Assembly (NCBI GenBank): GCA_934435195.1
Contig: CAKSAJ010000014.1
Span: forward strand, 1 to 63,405
Direction: 5' to 3'
DNA: 63,405 nucleotides
Source of the DNA: an uncultured Schaedlerella sp.
Lineage (GTDB): Bacteria > Bacillota > Clostridia > Lachnospirales > Lachnospiraceae
In this document: one piece after another, positions 17,026 through 26,341 of the stretch
Layout of the letters: each line of letters starts with the position of its first letter
How positions within the stretch are numbered: the stretch's first letter is position 1
Translations under genes and position numbers: made by a program
The notes under the pieces: generated by a model
Database searches by the model: none
The model's input: only the letters and a program-made list of their open reading frames with translations
Told to the model about the DNA's origin: nothing

Positions 17026-18516
17026 TTACTTCATCTCAACACTCGCAAAATCCAACGTTCCATCCACACATTTTACATACAATGCATGCACTCCTTCTGT
17101 CTTTTTCAACGCTGTTGAAACGACATTCCATATTTCACTTGTGTTTTCTGCCTCTGCAACAACTTCTCCATCGGGCGCGTTAACTGATATTTCTACTTTA
17201 CCGACTCCACGAAGTTCCAGCACAATCTCTTTTTCCGTTCCGTCAAATTCAAAATCCTTAAATCCGGCTACCGCACCTGTTCGCATATTACGAATATACG
17301 GCTTGCATCCATGCTCATAGTTTTCATCCCGTTCTTCTGTAATATATGGCATAGACTCCGGAAGTTCTGGTCTGGAATCTCCTGGCCCTCCTGTCATTCC
17401 AACTACAAGTCCCACCTTTTCTCGTTCTGCCTCTGTCAAATGGCATGCGATATAAGATTCGTATTTTCCTCTTGCAGGCAATGCTCCCTTATTCAATCCA
17501 CAGCTTGTCATCTCTGTCTGTGGGATTGTACCATCTGCCAGAATCTCCACTTTATCCGCACAGCCCTGTCTTGAAAATGCTCTTCCGTGTGTATGTCTGT
17601 GCCAGAAAATATAATGTTTTCCGTTTATTTCAACCAATCCGCCGTGATTATTTCCATAATAGTTTGTAGCCAGCTCATTTCCCTGATATCCGATATCTCC
17701 GTTTGATACAATTACACCCTTATATTCAAACGGTCCCTCCGGAGTTTTTGACATTCCATAACACAACTCATGCATTTGCTGACTTGAATATACAAAATAA
17801 TACCATTCACCAAATTTACGAATACTGGATGCCTCAAAGAAAGGATGCGCTTCGTAATCCGTTCCCTTCGCTGTATCATATCCATTAGCAACACAAACCG
17901 GTTCGCTGATAATTGTATGCATATCATCCGCCAGTTTCACCATCATTGCTCCCGGAATTTCCAACGTTTCCATTCCTGGAAATCGAAAAGATGGAGAAAA
18001 TCCATAATACAGGTAATTGCCGCTTTCTTCCGATAAAATTGCCGGATCAAACCAACGTCCGATGTTTGGAATGCTTCCATCCTCTCTTGTCACATATCCT
18101 AAAAACTCATATTTTCCAGCCGGAGTATCGCACACTGCAACTGAAATCACATTTACAAAATCCAGCGCATAATATAAATAATATCTGCCATCCGGTCCCT
18201 GCGCTACATCTGGTGCATACAAATTATGCAGCATTCCTTCTGCATCCATTGCATCATCATATGCAGGAATCGCTTTATCATAAGATGCCCCATTTATCGG
18301 ATCTTGTTCTTTCTTATAGATAACGCCTTCGCATCTCCAGTTTCCCAAATCATTTATCGGTGCACTCCATCCCACATAGTCTTCTTCACAAAATGAATCT
18401 CCATCTTGTTTGTCATGACTTCCGAATACATATACGCGGTCTCCAAATACATGTGGCTCCCCGTCAGGTACATTTTCCCAATATGGTAAATATGGATTCA
18501 ATCCGAATATTTTCAT
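17026..18516 (-). CDS. GH43-family beta-xylosidase/arabinofuranosidase-like glycosidase
   Basis: The 496-residue enzyme has the five-bladed propeller motifs of family 43: an N-terminal aspartate region (PDGEPHVFGDRVYVFGSHD), APDV and a central RWFDPAIL aspartate, and FFEASSIRK with the likely acid glutamate. A C-terminal beta-sandwich of about 110 residues resembles a family 6 carbohydrate-binding module. Substrates are probably xylo- or arabino-oligosaccharides, but GH43 subfamilies differ and the exact one is not readable here. No signal peptide. Start follows AAAGGAG. It is transcribed downstream of the GPH symporter, separated from it by a short palindrome. Confidence 0.88.
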   Translation of the reverse strand: MKIFGLNPYLPYWENVPDGEPHVFGDRVYVFGSHDKQDGDSFCEEDYVGWSAPINDLGNWRCEGVIYKKEQDPINGASYDKAIPAYDDAMDAEGMLHNLYAPDVAQGPDGRYYLYYALDFVNVISVAVCDTPAGKYEFLGYVTREDGSIPNIGRWFDPAILSEESGNYLYYGFSPSFRFPGMETLEIPGAMMVKLADDMHTIISEPVCVANGYDTAKGTDYEAHPFFEASSIRKFGEWYYFVYSSQQMHELCYGMSKTPEGPFEYKGVIVSNGDIGYQGNELATNYYGNNHGGLVEINGKHYIFWHRHTHGRAFSRQGCADKVEILADGTIPQTEMTSCGLNKGALPARGKYESYIACHLTEAEREKVGLVVGMTGGPGDSRPELPESMPYITEERDENYEHGCKPYIRNMRTGAVAGFKDFEFDGTEKEIVLELRGVGKVEISVNAPDGEVVAEAENTSEIWNVVSTALKKTEGVHALYVKCVDGTLDFASVEMK

Positions 18517-18547
18517 ACTATAATCTCCTTTGCCTATAATGTCAATT

Positions 18548-18589
18548 AGGACGGAAAAAAGTGGCTGAGAGCCACTTTTCTCCGTCCCT
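18548..18589. repeat. REPIN-like palindrome, copy c (short, divergent)
   Basis: A 42-bp variant: AGGACGGA...AGTGGCT, loop GAG, AGCCACT...TCCGTCCCT. It keeps the GGACGG ends and AGTGGC core but has lost the GTTTA and the inner T-run. It sits 7 bp after the stop of the GPH gene on the minus strand. Confidence 0.7.
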
Positions 18590-18596
18590 GTTTGGC

Positions 18597-19985
18597 CTAC
18601 TTTTCACCCATTTTTACTTTCATAGCTGCAATATCTTCTGCATATTTGTTCATTGGGCTCTTAACAACACAGATAATCAAAATAATACCTGTTAATGATG
18701 GTGCACCGAATTTTAAGAAATTCAATGCAAACATTGCTGATTCTGGCTGCTGTCCAATTGCTCCTGCAATATATCCTGAAACAGAAAGTACTGCGAGTAC
18801 ACCAGAACTTACGATTGTGTTACCACATTTCTGTGCAAATCCTTTGATGGAAGAGATAACTCCGTTAGAAGATTTTCCTTCTTTCAGCATAATAAAATCG
18901 ATTGTATCATTTACTAATACATTAACCAATGCATTCTGCATAGATGCTGTACAAGCTGAAATAAATGTCAGTACACACAAGAATACAAAGTTTGTTTTTC
19001 CAGTGAAGAACAAGATCACATATAATACGATTGATAATGCCTGTGATACAAGTAACGCTTTCTGTCCTGTCTTAAATACTTTCAAGAAGATTGGCATTAA
19101 TACAACCATTGAAATTAAAGCTCCGATAGAGATAACTCCCATGTATACAGAGATAAGATCCGGTCTTGCCCAGTAATACATCATGTAATATACAGATGTT
19201 GAGAACATCATTCCATATCCCATAGATGCCATAACCCAGGCAATTAAGTTTGGCCATACTTCTTTGTATTTCAACACACGTCCGATTTCTTTTAACGGAT
19301 GTCCTTTTTCTGGCTCTACCAAATATTTTTCTTTTCCTTTTGATGTTGCAAATAATCCCCAGAATGAGATAAATGCAAGTACTCCACAAATTAACATAAA
19401 TGGAACATATCCATTTTTGAATCCGATATTATTGAAGAATCCTGTAATATTTGATGTGAATGTACTACCAATTGTAAATGCTGCTGCACATACACCTGCG
19501 CCTAAAGAAATGATCATATTTCTCTGTTCATTGCTTCGAACTGCTGCAGGAAGGATTGCCATCTGTGGCATTGTGTACATTGTTACTGTCATTCCATAAC
19601 CGATATACATAATTAATACATATGCAACTTTTGTACTTGTTGATGCAAATCCCCAATCGATCCAAATCATTGTTGCAAAGAATGTCAACAGAATTGGAGC
19701 AAAAATGAAATATGGGCGATAACGTCCCCATCTTGATTTTGTTCTATCTGCAATAACTCCCATCATTGGGTCATTGATCGCATCCCATAAAGTTGCTACA
19801 AACATAATAGCAGACGCTGCTGCTGCCGGAATTTTCAATGTATCTGTCATATACACTGAGAAATAGCTGGCGATTACAGCAGCCATCAACATAGCGCCCC
19901 CATTTGCCGATGTTGCATGGAACCATTTAAACGCTGTGCCAACTTCGTCTTTTACGGCTGTGTTTACTGTCTTTTCCTTAGCCAT
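18597..19985 (-). CDS. GPH-family sugar:cation symporter
   Basis: The 462-residue membrane protein has about 12 hydrophobic segments and the MelB-type loop WDAINDPMMGVIADRTKSRWGRYRP (residues about 67-91 in sum). The family takes up glycosides with Na+ or H+. Its position between GH43 and GH2 genes points to import of xylo-, arabino- or galacto-oligosaccharides that those cytosolic enzymes then cut. Start follows AAGGAG. Three TCCGAC-type motifs lie 80-180 bp upstream, the densest set in the window, so it is probably a main AraC target. Confidence 0.9.
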   Translation of the reverse strand: MAKEKTVNTAVKDEVGTAFKWFHATSANGGAMLMAAVIASYFSVYMTDTLKIPAAAASAIMFVATLWDAINDPMMGVIADRTKSRWGRYRPYFIFAPILLTFFATMIWIDWGFASTSTKVAYVLIMYIGYGMTVTMYTMPQMAILPAAVRSNEQRNMIISLGAGVCAAAFTIGSTFTSNITGFFNNIGFKNGYVPFMLICGVLAFISFWGLFATSKGKEKYLVEPEKGHPLKEIGRVLKYKEVWPNLIAWVMASMGYGMMFSTSVYYMMYYWARPDLISVYMGVISIGALISMVVLMPIFLKVFKTGQKALLVSQALSIVLYVILFFTGKTNFVFLCVLTFISACTASMQNALVNVLVNDTIDFIMLKEGKSSNGVISSIKGFAQKCGNTIVSSGVLAVLSVSGYIAGAIGQQPESAMFALNFLKFGAPSLTGIILIICVVKSPMNKYAEDIAAMKVKMGEK

Positions 19986-20064
19986 TTTACTACACTCCTT
20001 TTCATTTTTCTTACTTACGTTGAGATTTCTTTCTCTCTCTTAAGATGTCTTTATTGTATTACAA

Positions 20065-20079
20065 TCCGACATATATTCA
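20065..20079 (+). promoter_or_regulatory. Candidate AraC operator (TCCGACATATATTCA)
   Basis: A motif copy 80 bp upstream of the GPH start codon; the closest of the three in this region. Confidence 0.5.
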
Positions 20080-20130
20080 CATGTAAAAAATTAAGTGAAA
20101 TACGACATTTTTTATTGTTCATTTTTTATT

Positions 20131-20145
20131 TCCGACATATTTTCA
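20131..20145 (+). promoter_or_regulatory. Candidate AraC operator (TCCGACATATTTTCA)
   Basis: The consensus-matching copy, 146 bp upstream of the GPH start. It starts 21 bp before the next copy at 20152, two helical turns, as expected for a pair of sites bound on one DNA face. Confidence 0.5.
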
Positions 20146-20151
20146 TATACA

Positions 20152-20166
20152 TCCGACATTCTTTCT
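20152..20166 (+). promoter_or_regulatory. Candidate AraC operator (TCCGACATTCTTTCT)
   Basis: Direct repeat of the preceding site, 21 bp start to start. Direct repeats at this spacing are typical of AraC-type operators. Confidence 0.45.
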
Positions 20167-20303
20167 TTTTTAAGAAATATTTCATCTCACGTCCGTATGA
20201 TTTTGTTGTATCTGTGATTAGCATAGCAAATATTATTTCTGGTAAACAGCGCACCAGAGGACATTTGAAAGTGGAAATTGCGACATTGTGGATGGAGTGG
20301 GTG

Positions 20304-20377
20304 GACCATTTGGGGACGGGGTTTAGTGGCTCTTTTGGTATACCAAAAGAGCCACTAAACCCCGTCCCCAAATGGTC
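20304..20377. repeat. REPIN-like palindrome, copy d
   Basis: A 74-bp perfect inverted repeat (outer arms GACCATTT / AAATGGTC, core GGGGACGGGGTTTAGTGGC, centre CTTTTGGTATACCAAAAG). It lies 10 bp after the GH2 stop codon on the minus strand. Confidence 0.9.
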
Positions 20378-20387
20378 TCCCGCTGGC

Positions 20388-22835
20388 TTATAGTTCCACT
20401 TTGCCCTCGATTCCATTTTCTGCTGTAACAGTTAATGTCACTTTACCTTCCGGTTTTTTCACAATAATCTGTGCACGTCCTCCAAACAGCTCTGTCGTTC
20501 CTTCATTGAAGTTATAATTTGGTTTTGGATTCCCGCTTCCAAATCCAAACACTTCCACTTCTCCGTCAACAGACAGTGTGATTTTCTGATTATCGTCTGA
20601 CGCCAACACACCATTCTGATCGCGCATTTCAACTTGAACATAAACAAGTTCCTGCTTTGCGTTCTTTAATCCAACATACTCTTCTTTCTCTACGCAAAGT
20701 GCTCTTTCAGCTCCCGCTGTTGCGAGTTCACTTCTTCCGATTTCCTGCCCATTTTCATAAGAAATTGCTATCAGTGTTCCAGGTTCATATGTTGTCTCAA
20801 ATAATGTACGGAATCCTGCCTCTTTTCCGGCTGCTTTCTTGCCAAGAGAAGTTCCATTTAATAACAGTTCCACTTCATCACCCTGTGCATATACTTCTAC
20901 GATAGCAGGTTTTCCTTCCATACCATCCCAGTTCCAACTTGCAGTAGCATCACTGATAACCCAAGGTGTCTTAATCAAAAATTCTCCGTAATGTGTCGGG
21001 TTCTGCACTGCAATATATGGTTTTTTGCGCAGTCCGAATACCGCTTCTCTATAATAAGACGCTGGGCGTCGGAAACCTGTAATATCAAAATCACCCGGAT
21101 ATGCTAACTGTGCAGGAAATGCGGCTCCAAATCCACCTTCGCCCCATTTATATGCAGGGATTCCTACACCAGCCTCTCCTATATAATCCCATCCTGTCCA
21201 AGTGAAATCACCGATTACATAAGGCAAACGCTCTACCAGATCCCAGTTTCTTGCAATCTCTGGTGGATAGGTCTCACTTCCTACAATGACACGATTTGGA
21301 TATGCTTTTCCATCTTGCTCATAACGTGCTGTCATATAATTATAGCCCGCAATATCCACACCTGCACAGGCTTTTTCCAGACGTTCACTGATCGTTTTAT
21401 GCACAACAATCTCATCCAGATGTCCATCCATCAAAGTCATAAAATCATTTACATTTCCATCAAGTTTTCCCTCTGCACTCAAGCCTGCGACAACATCTGC
21501 CACAATCTGATCTACTTTATCTCCTGCCGCAAATACACCATTGATAGATGCCAGCGTATATCTTGTGTCATCCAAAGAACGAATCTTATCACTTAATTCC
21601 TGGCAAGTCTGTGCTCCTTTATCCGTCCCAATCTCCGGAATCTCATTTCCAACAGAATAAAGAATAACCGATGGATGATTATAATCTTTTCTCACCATTG
21701 CTGTCACATCTTTTTCCCACCATTCCTGGAAATACAGACCATAGTCATAGTTGGATTTGAGACGGTTCCACATATCAAATGTTTCATCCATGACATACAT
21801 ACCGATCTCATCGCAGGCACGAAGCATAGCCGGCGCCATTGGATGATGAGACATACGGATTGCATTAAATCCAGCCTCTTTCATTTTCAGAATCTGACGA
21901 TACTGCGCATCTTCATAAGTAGCTGCTCCAAGAAGTCCGCTGTCGTGATGAATACAGCCGCCACGTAAGTTTACAGTTTTACCATTAACACGGAATCCAC
22001 GTTTGGCATCGACAGCAAGTGTACGGATACCGAATTTATCAACCATCTCATCTAACAACTCTTTTGCTTCCGTATTCTCATATACTTTTGTCTCAACAGT
22101 ATAAAGTTTTGGATTCTCTGCACTCCAAAGCTTCGGATTTTCTACGAGGATTCTCTGTTTTAGTGTTCTGTTTTCTCCTGCAAATATTGTTGCTGATGTA
22201 CACTCTTTCGCAACTACATTTTCCTCATTGTCTTTAATTACTGTCTCTATAACCAAGTCCTGTAGCACTGCTGCTTTATTTTCCAGTTCTGTCGCCACTC
22301 GCAATGTCGCATATGCGTCATCCGCATTTTCTGTCTTAACCTGAACACCTTCCGGCACAATATGCGTAAGACCGGATTCCAGAAGATACACATCTCGATA
22401 AATTCCAGCACCTGAATACCAACGGCTGTTTGTCATTGCTCCGGCACGCACCTGCACACGAATTTCATTGTCTTCGCCGTATTTTAAGAAATCATTGAGT
22501 GGTGCATAAAATGTTGTATATCCAAACGGACTCTTCGCTGCGAGCTGTCCATTCACATATACGAAGGCATTCATATACACACCTTCAAACTTCAGTGCCA
22601 CTGTTTTTTCTCTATATTCTTCCGGTGCATGAAGCATTTTCACATAAGTATAAATGTCTCCATCCCTAAAGCCCGTATTTCCTCCGTTTAAACTATCCGC
22701 ATGTGCCGGTTTTTCAATCATTGCATCATGAGGAAGCTTGATATCTCTTGCTATTTCCGGGATGTCCCAAACCAATGCAAATGAATCTTTATCTACCCAA
22801 AATTTCCAAGCTTCATTCCATTTCTGCTCTATCAT
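20388..22835 (-). CDS. GH2-family glycosidase (beta-galactosidase/beta-glucuronidase type)
   Basis: The 815-residue enzyme has an N-terminal jelly roll (about 40-155), an Ig-like domain (about 160-265), a TIM barrel (about 270-600) and C-terminal Ig-like domains (600-815). The acid/base glutamate is E398 in SVGNEIPE and the likely nucleophile is E521 in VGSETYPPE; NAIRMSHHP is also typical. There is no signal peptide. The exact sugar cannot be decided between galactoside, glucuronide and others. Its ATG at 22835 directly abuts the stop of the GH43 gene, and its GGAGG site lies inside that gene, so translation is coupled. Confidence 0.9.
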   Translation of the reverse strand: MIEQKWNEAWKFWVDKDSFALVWDIPEIARDIKLPHDAMIEKPAHADSLNGGNTGFRDGDIYTYVKMLHAPEEYREKTVALKFEGVYMNAFVYVNGQLAAKSPFGYTTFYAPLNDFLKYGEDNEIRVQVRAGAMTNSRWYSGAGIYRDVYLLESGLTHIVPEGVQVKTENADDAYATLRVATELENKAAVLQDLVIETVIKDNEENVVAKECTSATIFAGENRTLKQRILVENPKLWSAENPKLYTVETKVYENTEAKELLDEMVDKFGIRTLAVDAKRGFRVNGKTVNLRGGCIHHDSGLLGAATYEDAQYRQILKMKEAGFNAIRMSHHPMAPAMLRACDEIGMYVMDETFDMWNRLKSNYDYGLYFQEWWEKDVTAMVRKDYNHPSVILYSVGNEIPEIGTDKGAQTCQELSDKIRSLDDTRYTLASINGVFAAGDKVDQIVADVVAGLSAEGKLDGNVNDFMTLMDGHLDEIVVHKTISERLEKACAGVDIAGYNYMTARYEQDGKAYPNRVIVGSETYPPEIARNWDLVERLPYVIGDFTWTGWDYIGEAGVGIPAYKWGEGGFGAAFPAQLAYPGDFDITGFRRPASYYREAVFGLRKKPYIAVQNPTHYGEFLIKTPWVISDATASWNWDGMEGKPAIVEVYAQGDEVELLLNGTSLGKKAAGKEAGFRTLFETTYEPGTLIAISYENGQEIGRSELATAGAERALCVEKEEYVGLKNAKQELVYVQVEMRDQNGVLASDDNQKITLSVDGEVEVFGFGSGNPKPNYNFNEGTTELFGGRAQIIVKKPEGKVTLTVTAENGIEGKVEL

Positions 22836-23714
22836 CTATCTTTCCTCCAACTTTAATTTTCCATCTTTTAAAACAACCGTTCTGAAAATTGGTCGCTCCT
22901 TATATTTATCATTCGGATAATGCAATGTAAATTTCATACTGTCAGCATCTCTATATAGCATGCCATGACCGCCATTCTCCGGGAACAGTGGCTCTTCCAA
23001 TTGTCTCCATGGGCCTTCCACCTTCCCACTATCTGATACGGCTACTCCGACCGCATATCCACAAGTACTCCAGCTCGACCATGTCATATAGAGTTTCTCA
23101 TCTTCCATCTTCATCACACATGGCCCATCCGTAAAGTATACGTCTCCATCCATTCCAAACTCTGCTTTTGCAAATGGAACCGGCTTCGCCCACACTGCCT
23201 CTGCCGCAGAGAATAATGTCACTGGCTCTCCGTCTGCCTGTTTTAAATCCGATGACATTTTCAACAGACACATATCTCCATCCGGGGTATCTTCAAAAGA
23301 ATGTGAGAAAATCAAATAAGGTACACCCTGTTCAATGTATACCGTTCCATCAATACATGCCCAATCATCTGGTGTAATCCGTTCACTATATACTTCAAAA
23401 GGTCCTGTCGGCTGCTCTGAACGTAATACATAAATCCCCTTTTTTCTGTCTGAACCGCCAAGTGTCGTAATCAGGTAAAAAGCCCCTGCATGATAAATAC
23501 ATTCCGGTGCCCAGTAATTCTGATCAGCAAAAAATCCTTCCGGTCTGTGGAAAATCTCAATCGGACCTTCCCAGTTTTCTTTATCTTCACTTACATAGCA
23601 ATCGAACCCATCTGCCGGTCCCCAACAGGTTGCACTTCTTGTTCCATATAAATAATATTTGCCCTCATGAACAAGGATATATGGGTCACGAATATTAATT
23701 TCTGTTGTTTTCAT
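22836..23714 (-). CDS. GH43-family glycosidase
   Basis: The 292-residue protein is a single five-bladed propeller: NIRDPYILVHEGKYYLYGT at the start (base aspartate), ACIDGTVYIEQGVPYLIFSH in the middle, and a late TDGPCVMK. It is probably active on arabinose-, xylose- or galactose-containing oligosaccharides. ATG 23714 is chosen because AAAGGAAG lies 10 bases before it; an upstream in-frame ATG has no ribosome site. It is the first gene of a GH43-GH2 pair, with a TCCGAC-type motif 96 bp upstream. Confidence 0.88.
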   Translation of the reverse strand: MKTTEINIRDPYILVHEGKYYLYGTRSATCWGPADGFDCYVSEDKENWEGPIEIFHRPEGFFADQNYWAPECIYHAGAFYLITTLGGSDRKKGIYVLRSEQPTGPFEVYSERITPDDWACIDGTVYIEQGVPYLIFSHSFEDTPDGDMCLLKMSSDLKQADGEPVTLFSAAEAVWAKPVPFAKAEFGMDGDVYFTDGPCVMKMEDEKLYMTWSSWSTCGYAVGVAVSDSGKVEGPWRQLEEPLFPENGGHGMLYRDADSMKFTLHYPNDKYKERPIFRTVVLKDGKLKLEER

Positions 23715-23809
23715 ATCGTTATACTTCCTTTTCGTTTCATACAATTGTTTACTCTAAAATAAGTGTAACGAAACAAATATAGAAAGTCCATGTTGTTTCT
23801 TTTTGAAAA

Positions 23810-23824
23810 TCCGACATATTATTA
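23810..23824 (+). promoter_or_regulatory. Candidate AraC operator (TCCGACATATTATTA)
   Basis: A motif copy 96 bp upstream of the GH43 start, nearly the same distance as at the GPH (80) and metallo-hydrolase (94) genes. Confidence 0.45.
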
Positions 23825-23835
23825 GATTACCAGAC

Positions 23836-23887
23836 AGGGACGGAGTTTAGTGGCTTTTTTGCAAAAAAGCCACTAAACTCCGTCCCT
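23836..23887. repeat. REPIN-like palindrome, copy e
   Basis: A 52-bp perfect inverted repeat (AGGGACGGAGTTTAGTGGC and complement, very short loop). Right flank AAATGGTCC matches copy b, while the left outer arm is degraded. It ends 20 bp from the stop of the ATPase-nuclease gene. Confidence 0.88.
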
Positions 23888-23907
23888 AAATGGTCCCCAA
23901 TACTTTC

Positions 23908-25491
23908 TCATACAACAACTTCGACTATTCTTTTTCCTTTGTATTCCAGTTCCTGCACTCCCACATTTTTCTTCTGATTGAAATTAAAACTCAACAAATA
24001 TCCCTTTTCTTTCCTATAAAAATCAAGATATTCAAACAACTGCTCTTGTCCCCGTTTGTTGTATTCTTCTCCTCTCCAGATTTTCAGCTCAATAATAAAT
24101 TGTCTTCCCAAGTAATCAACAATAACATCTGTTCTTTTATTATCTCTTGTACATGCTTCTATATAATAATTCCCAGTTCCATTAATAATCGGCTTTAAAT
24201 ACAGTAAAAATAATTTTCTTCCATTTTCTTCTATAAATTTCTGGTCATTGTCAGAATATATCTCCGAAAAATGTTCATAAAACTTTTTCATTACTAAATC
24301 CATCTGAAGCATACCTGCTACAATAAATTGATTTCGCTCCGCTTCTGCCTCTGCATACAATTTATTATCCACTGACATTTCCGCTAAAAACTGATCATAC
24401 ATCTGTGTTTCAAATATTCTATTTGCAACCGCAACCAGACCATCTCGTTCTTTTAAGAAACCAAAAGTAACTCCCAAGTCAATCATCGGCACGCCTCTTT
24501 TAAACGGAATACTGATTCCACCAAAAAGAATACTCTGAATTAAGTCCCGTAAATCAGGATAATCCATTAATTTCTTTGTCATATCATCGAATAACGTATT
24601 CTGTTCTTTTAAAAGAATTTTTATTGCAGCCAACATTCCATTTGAAGTCCATATCTCTTTTGCGTCAGAGAATCGCCCATCCTCCCGAAGTCGCTCGTCC
24701 ATAATCTGGCAAATTTTCGAAACAAGAAATGGATATCCCGAAGTATACTCAAATAATTTTTGGCTCATTGCATTAATATTCATCCCCGTCTGATTATTGC
24801 TCTCATATTGTTCTAGCATTGTTTTAATATCATCAGCTGTAAAATTCATATCAATTGTAAAATCAGCCGCAATATTCCACGGACTATTGTATTTGGGTTC
24901 TTCATCTGGATGTAACTTCAATTTTAAAGTTTTTACATCATATACACCTGCTAAAATGACAGACTGAAACGTATCATCTTTTCCCTGCTGCCATCTTAAA
25001 TACTTCTCCCGTAATAATCCCAGAAAAGATAAAAAAATCTGGTTGTCTGAACTTTTGTCAACCTCGTCTATCATCAAGACAATTTTCTTTTCACTTGCCC
25101 CGCACAAAGAACTAATTTTCATTCCTAATGAACGCATCGGAAATTTTTCCAAAATCGGACTTTCCCATTCTTCTATCAATTCTTTTTTCACATTTTGTTG
25201 TCTGAGACATTCTCCAATATCTAAAATCAACCCTTCCGCTAAACTTGACAGTGATTCAAAGTATTCATCCGCTGCCTCAAAACTTAAGCTTAAAACAAGA
25301 TAATTTTCTCGTAATTTTCGTTCCAACAAATATAGGGTTGTTGTTTTGCCATACTGTCTGGCACAATTGATGGTAAAATACTGCCCATTTTCAATATACT
25401 CTTTTGTAATTTTCTCTATTCTGGCACTGATGTCAACCATATAGTTTTTCTCTGGTATACAAGTTCCCGTAACACAGAACTGTTTTCGCAT
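23908..25491 (-). CDS. AAA-ATPase-like protein with C-terminal PD-(D/E)XK nuclease domain
   Basis: The 527-residue protein has an ATPase domain with Walker A-like CARQYGKTTT (about 40-50) and Walker B VLMIDEVDKSS, then a winged-helix-like middle part, and a C-terminal nuclease-like domain with RTDVIVDYLGR...IIELKIW (D...ExK). It belongs to the same broad family as the genes at 13219 and 29148 but is the most divergent of the three. The role is unknown; relatives are multicopy and patchily distributed. It is a stand-alone gene with REPIN-like copy e directly downstream. Confidence 0.82.
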   Translation of the reverse strand: MRKQFCVTGTCIPEKNYMVDISARIEKITKEYIENGQYFTINCARQYGKTTTLYLLERKLRENYLVLSLSFEAADEYFESLSSLAEGLILDIGECLRQQNVKKELIEEWESPILEKFPMRSLGMKISSLCGASEKKIVLMIDEVDKSSDNQIFLSFLGLLREKYLRWQQGKDDTFQSVILAGVYDVKTLKLKLHPDEEPKYNSPWNIAADFTIDMNFTADDIKTMLEQYESNNQTGMNINAMSQKLFEYTSGYPFLVSKICQIMDERLREDGRFSDAKEIWTSNGMLAAIKILLKEQNTLFDDMTKKLMDYPDLRDLIQSILFGGISIPFKRGVPMIDLGVTFGFLKERDGLVAVANRIFETQMYDQFLAEMSVDNKLYAEAEAERNQFIVAGMLQMDLVMKKFYEHFSEIYSDNDQKFIEENGRKLFLLYLKPIINGTGNYYIEACTRDNKRTDVIVDYLGRQFIIELKIWRGEEYNKRGQEQLFEYLDFYRKEKGYLLSFNFNQKKNVGVQELEYKGKRIVEVVV

Positions 25492-25559
25492 GGCAATTTC
25501 TCCTTGTCTTAATTTTTCTCTTTCTTAAAAGTATACCTTTTTGTTATATGTATAGCAAG

Positions 25560-25604
25560 AAAAATGAGCCTGCAATTTTCACCTGAAAACCACAGACTCA
25601 TTTT
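25560..25604 (-). terminator. Terminator after the DUF2798 gene
   Basis: AAAATGAG...CTG and CAG...CTCATTTT arms form a hairpin followed by a T-run on the minus strand, about 22 bases after the DUF2798 stop codon. Confidence 0.7.
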
Positions 25605-25625
25605 ATCCATTTTCATACTATTCTA

Positions 25626-26108
25626 TTAAGCTAAAACTTTTCCTTCTGGGAATACTGTACGGAACACTTTTCTTACAAGCGGTCCTGCAATCAATAACTG
25701 CAATGGCAATGCAACTATAAAGTTCTTCGGAATATTTGTCAGCCAGATAATTCCAATCTGACTCCATAGCCCCTGACTTATAGCAACTTCAAATGCTCCA
25801 TATAATGACATGATAATTACCATTGGAATCACCATACAACAAGATACACAGATTGCAATCTTCAATCCATTATCACCCGGTTTTACAAGAAAACGGAATG
25901 CAAAACCTTTTGCAGCTTTCGATACTACAAACCAGTCGCAGCACATTGCAAAAATATATGCAATCGGAAATCCCAGCCATGCCTGCTGTACTGACTTCAT
26001 AGACAGACCGCCCATATGAAGCGAAACATTATAAATACTCATTACAAAAACCATTGTGAAACACATCATGACAGTAAAAATTAAACTCTCTCTCTTATTC
26101 TGTGGCAT
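25626..26108 (-). CDS. DUF2798-family four-helix membrane protein
   Basis: The 160-residue protein has four membrane segments arranged as two similar halves, each beginning with a hydrophobic MMCFTMVFVMSIYN-like or SCCMVIPMVIIMSLY helix. This matches DUF2798 proteins, small integral membrane proteins of unknown function. Start follows GGAGG. It stands alone between two terminators, so nothing in its surroundings suggests a job. Confidence 0.75.
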   Translation of the reverse strand: MPQNKRESLIFTVMMCFTMVFVMSIYNVSLHMGGLSMKSVQQAWLGFPIAYIFAMCCDWFVVSKAAKGFAFRFLVKPGDNGLKIAICVSCCMVIPMVIIMSLYGAFEVAISQGLWSQIGIIWLTNIPKNFIVALPLQLLIAGPLVRKVFRTVFPEGKVLA

Positions 26109-26208
26109 TTTTCTCCTCCTAATCCAGACAGCTTATTTCACGGTATCATTTCAGACATTTTGCAGATGCTCTCTCATGCAGATATCTCTGCCATGAAACT
26201 TTCTCAAC

Positions 26209-26249
26209 AAAAAACAGGTGCTGATCCAAACTTTCGCTTGAACAGCACC
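26209..26249 (-). terminator. Terminator after the AraD-type epimerase
   Basis: GGTGCTG pairs with CAGCACC around an inner hairpin (TTCAAGCGAAAG region), followed by TGTTTTTT on the minus strand. Confidence 0.75.
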
Positions 26250-26341
26250 CGCCGTTATTTCACTACCATTTGTACTAAAATTATTAATTTTTCAACGTGA
26301 GTTATTATAGCAAATTTTTATAATTTGTCAATAGACTCTTG

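Larger units (their letters stand above)
19986..20387. other. Regulatory intergenic region before the GPH gene, 402 bp
   Basis: It contains three TCCGAC-type motifs (20065, 20131, 20152), a weaker TACGACATTTTTT match near 20101, and REPIN-like copy d (20304-20377). No gene is seen. Confidence 0.6.

Noticed and set aside
18592..19176. A 194-residue open frame on the plus strand
   Set aside because: It is antisense to the well-recognised GPH transporter, has no ribosome site and no family resemblance.
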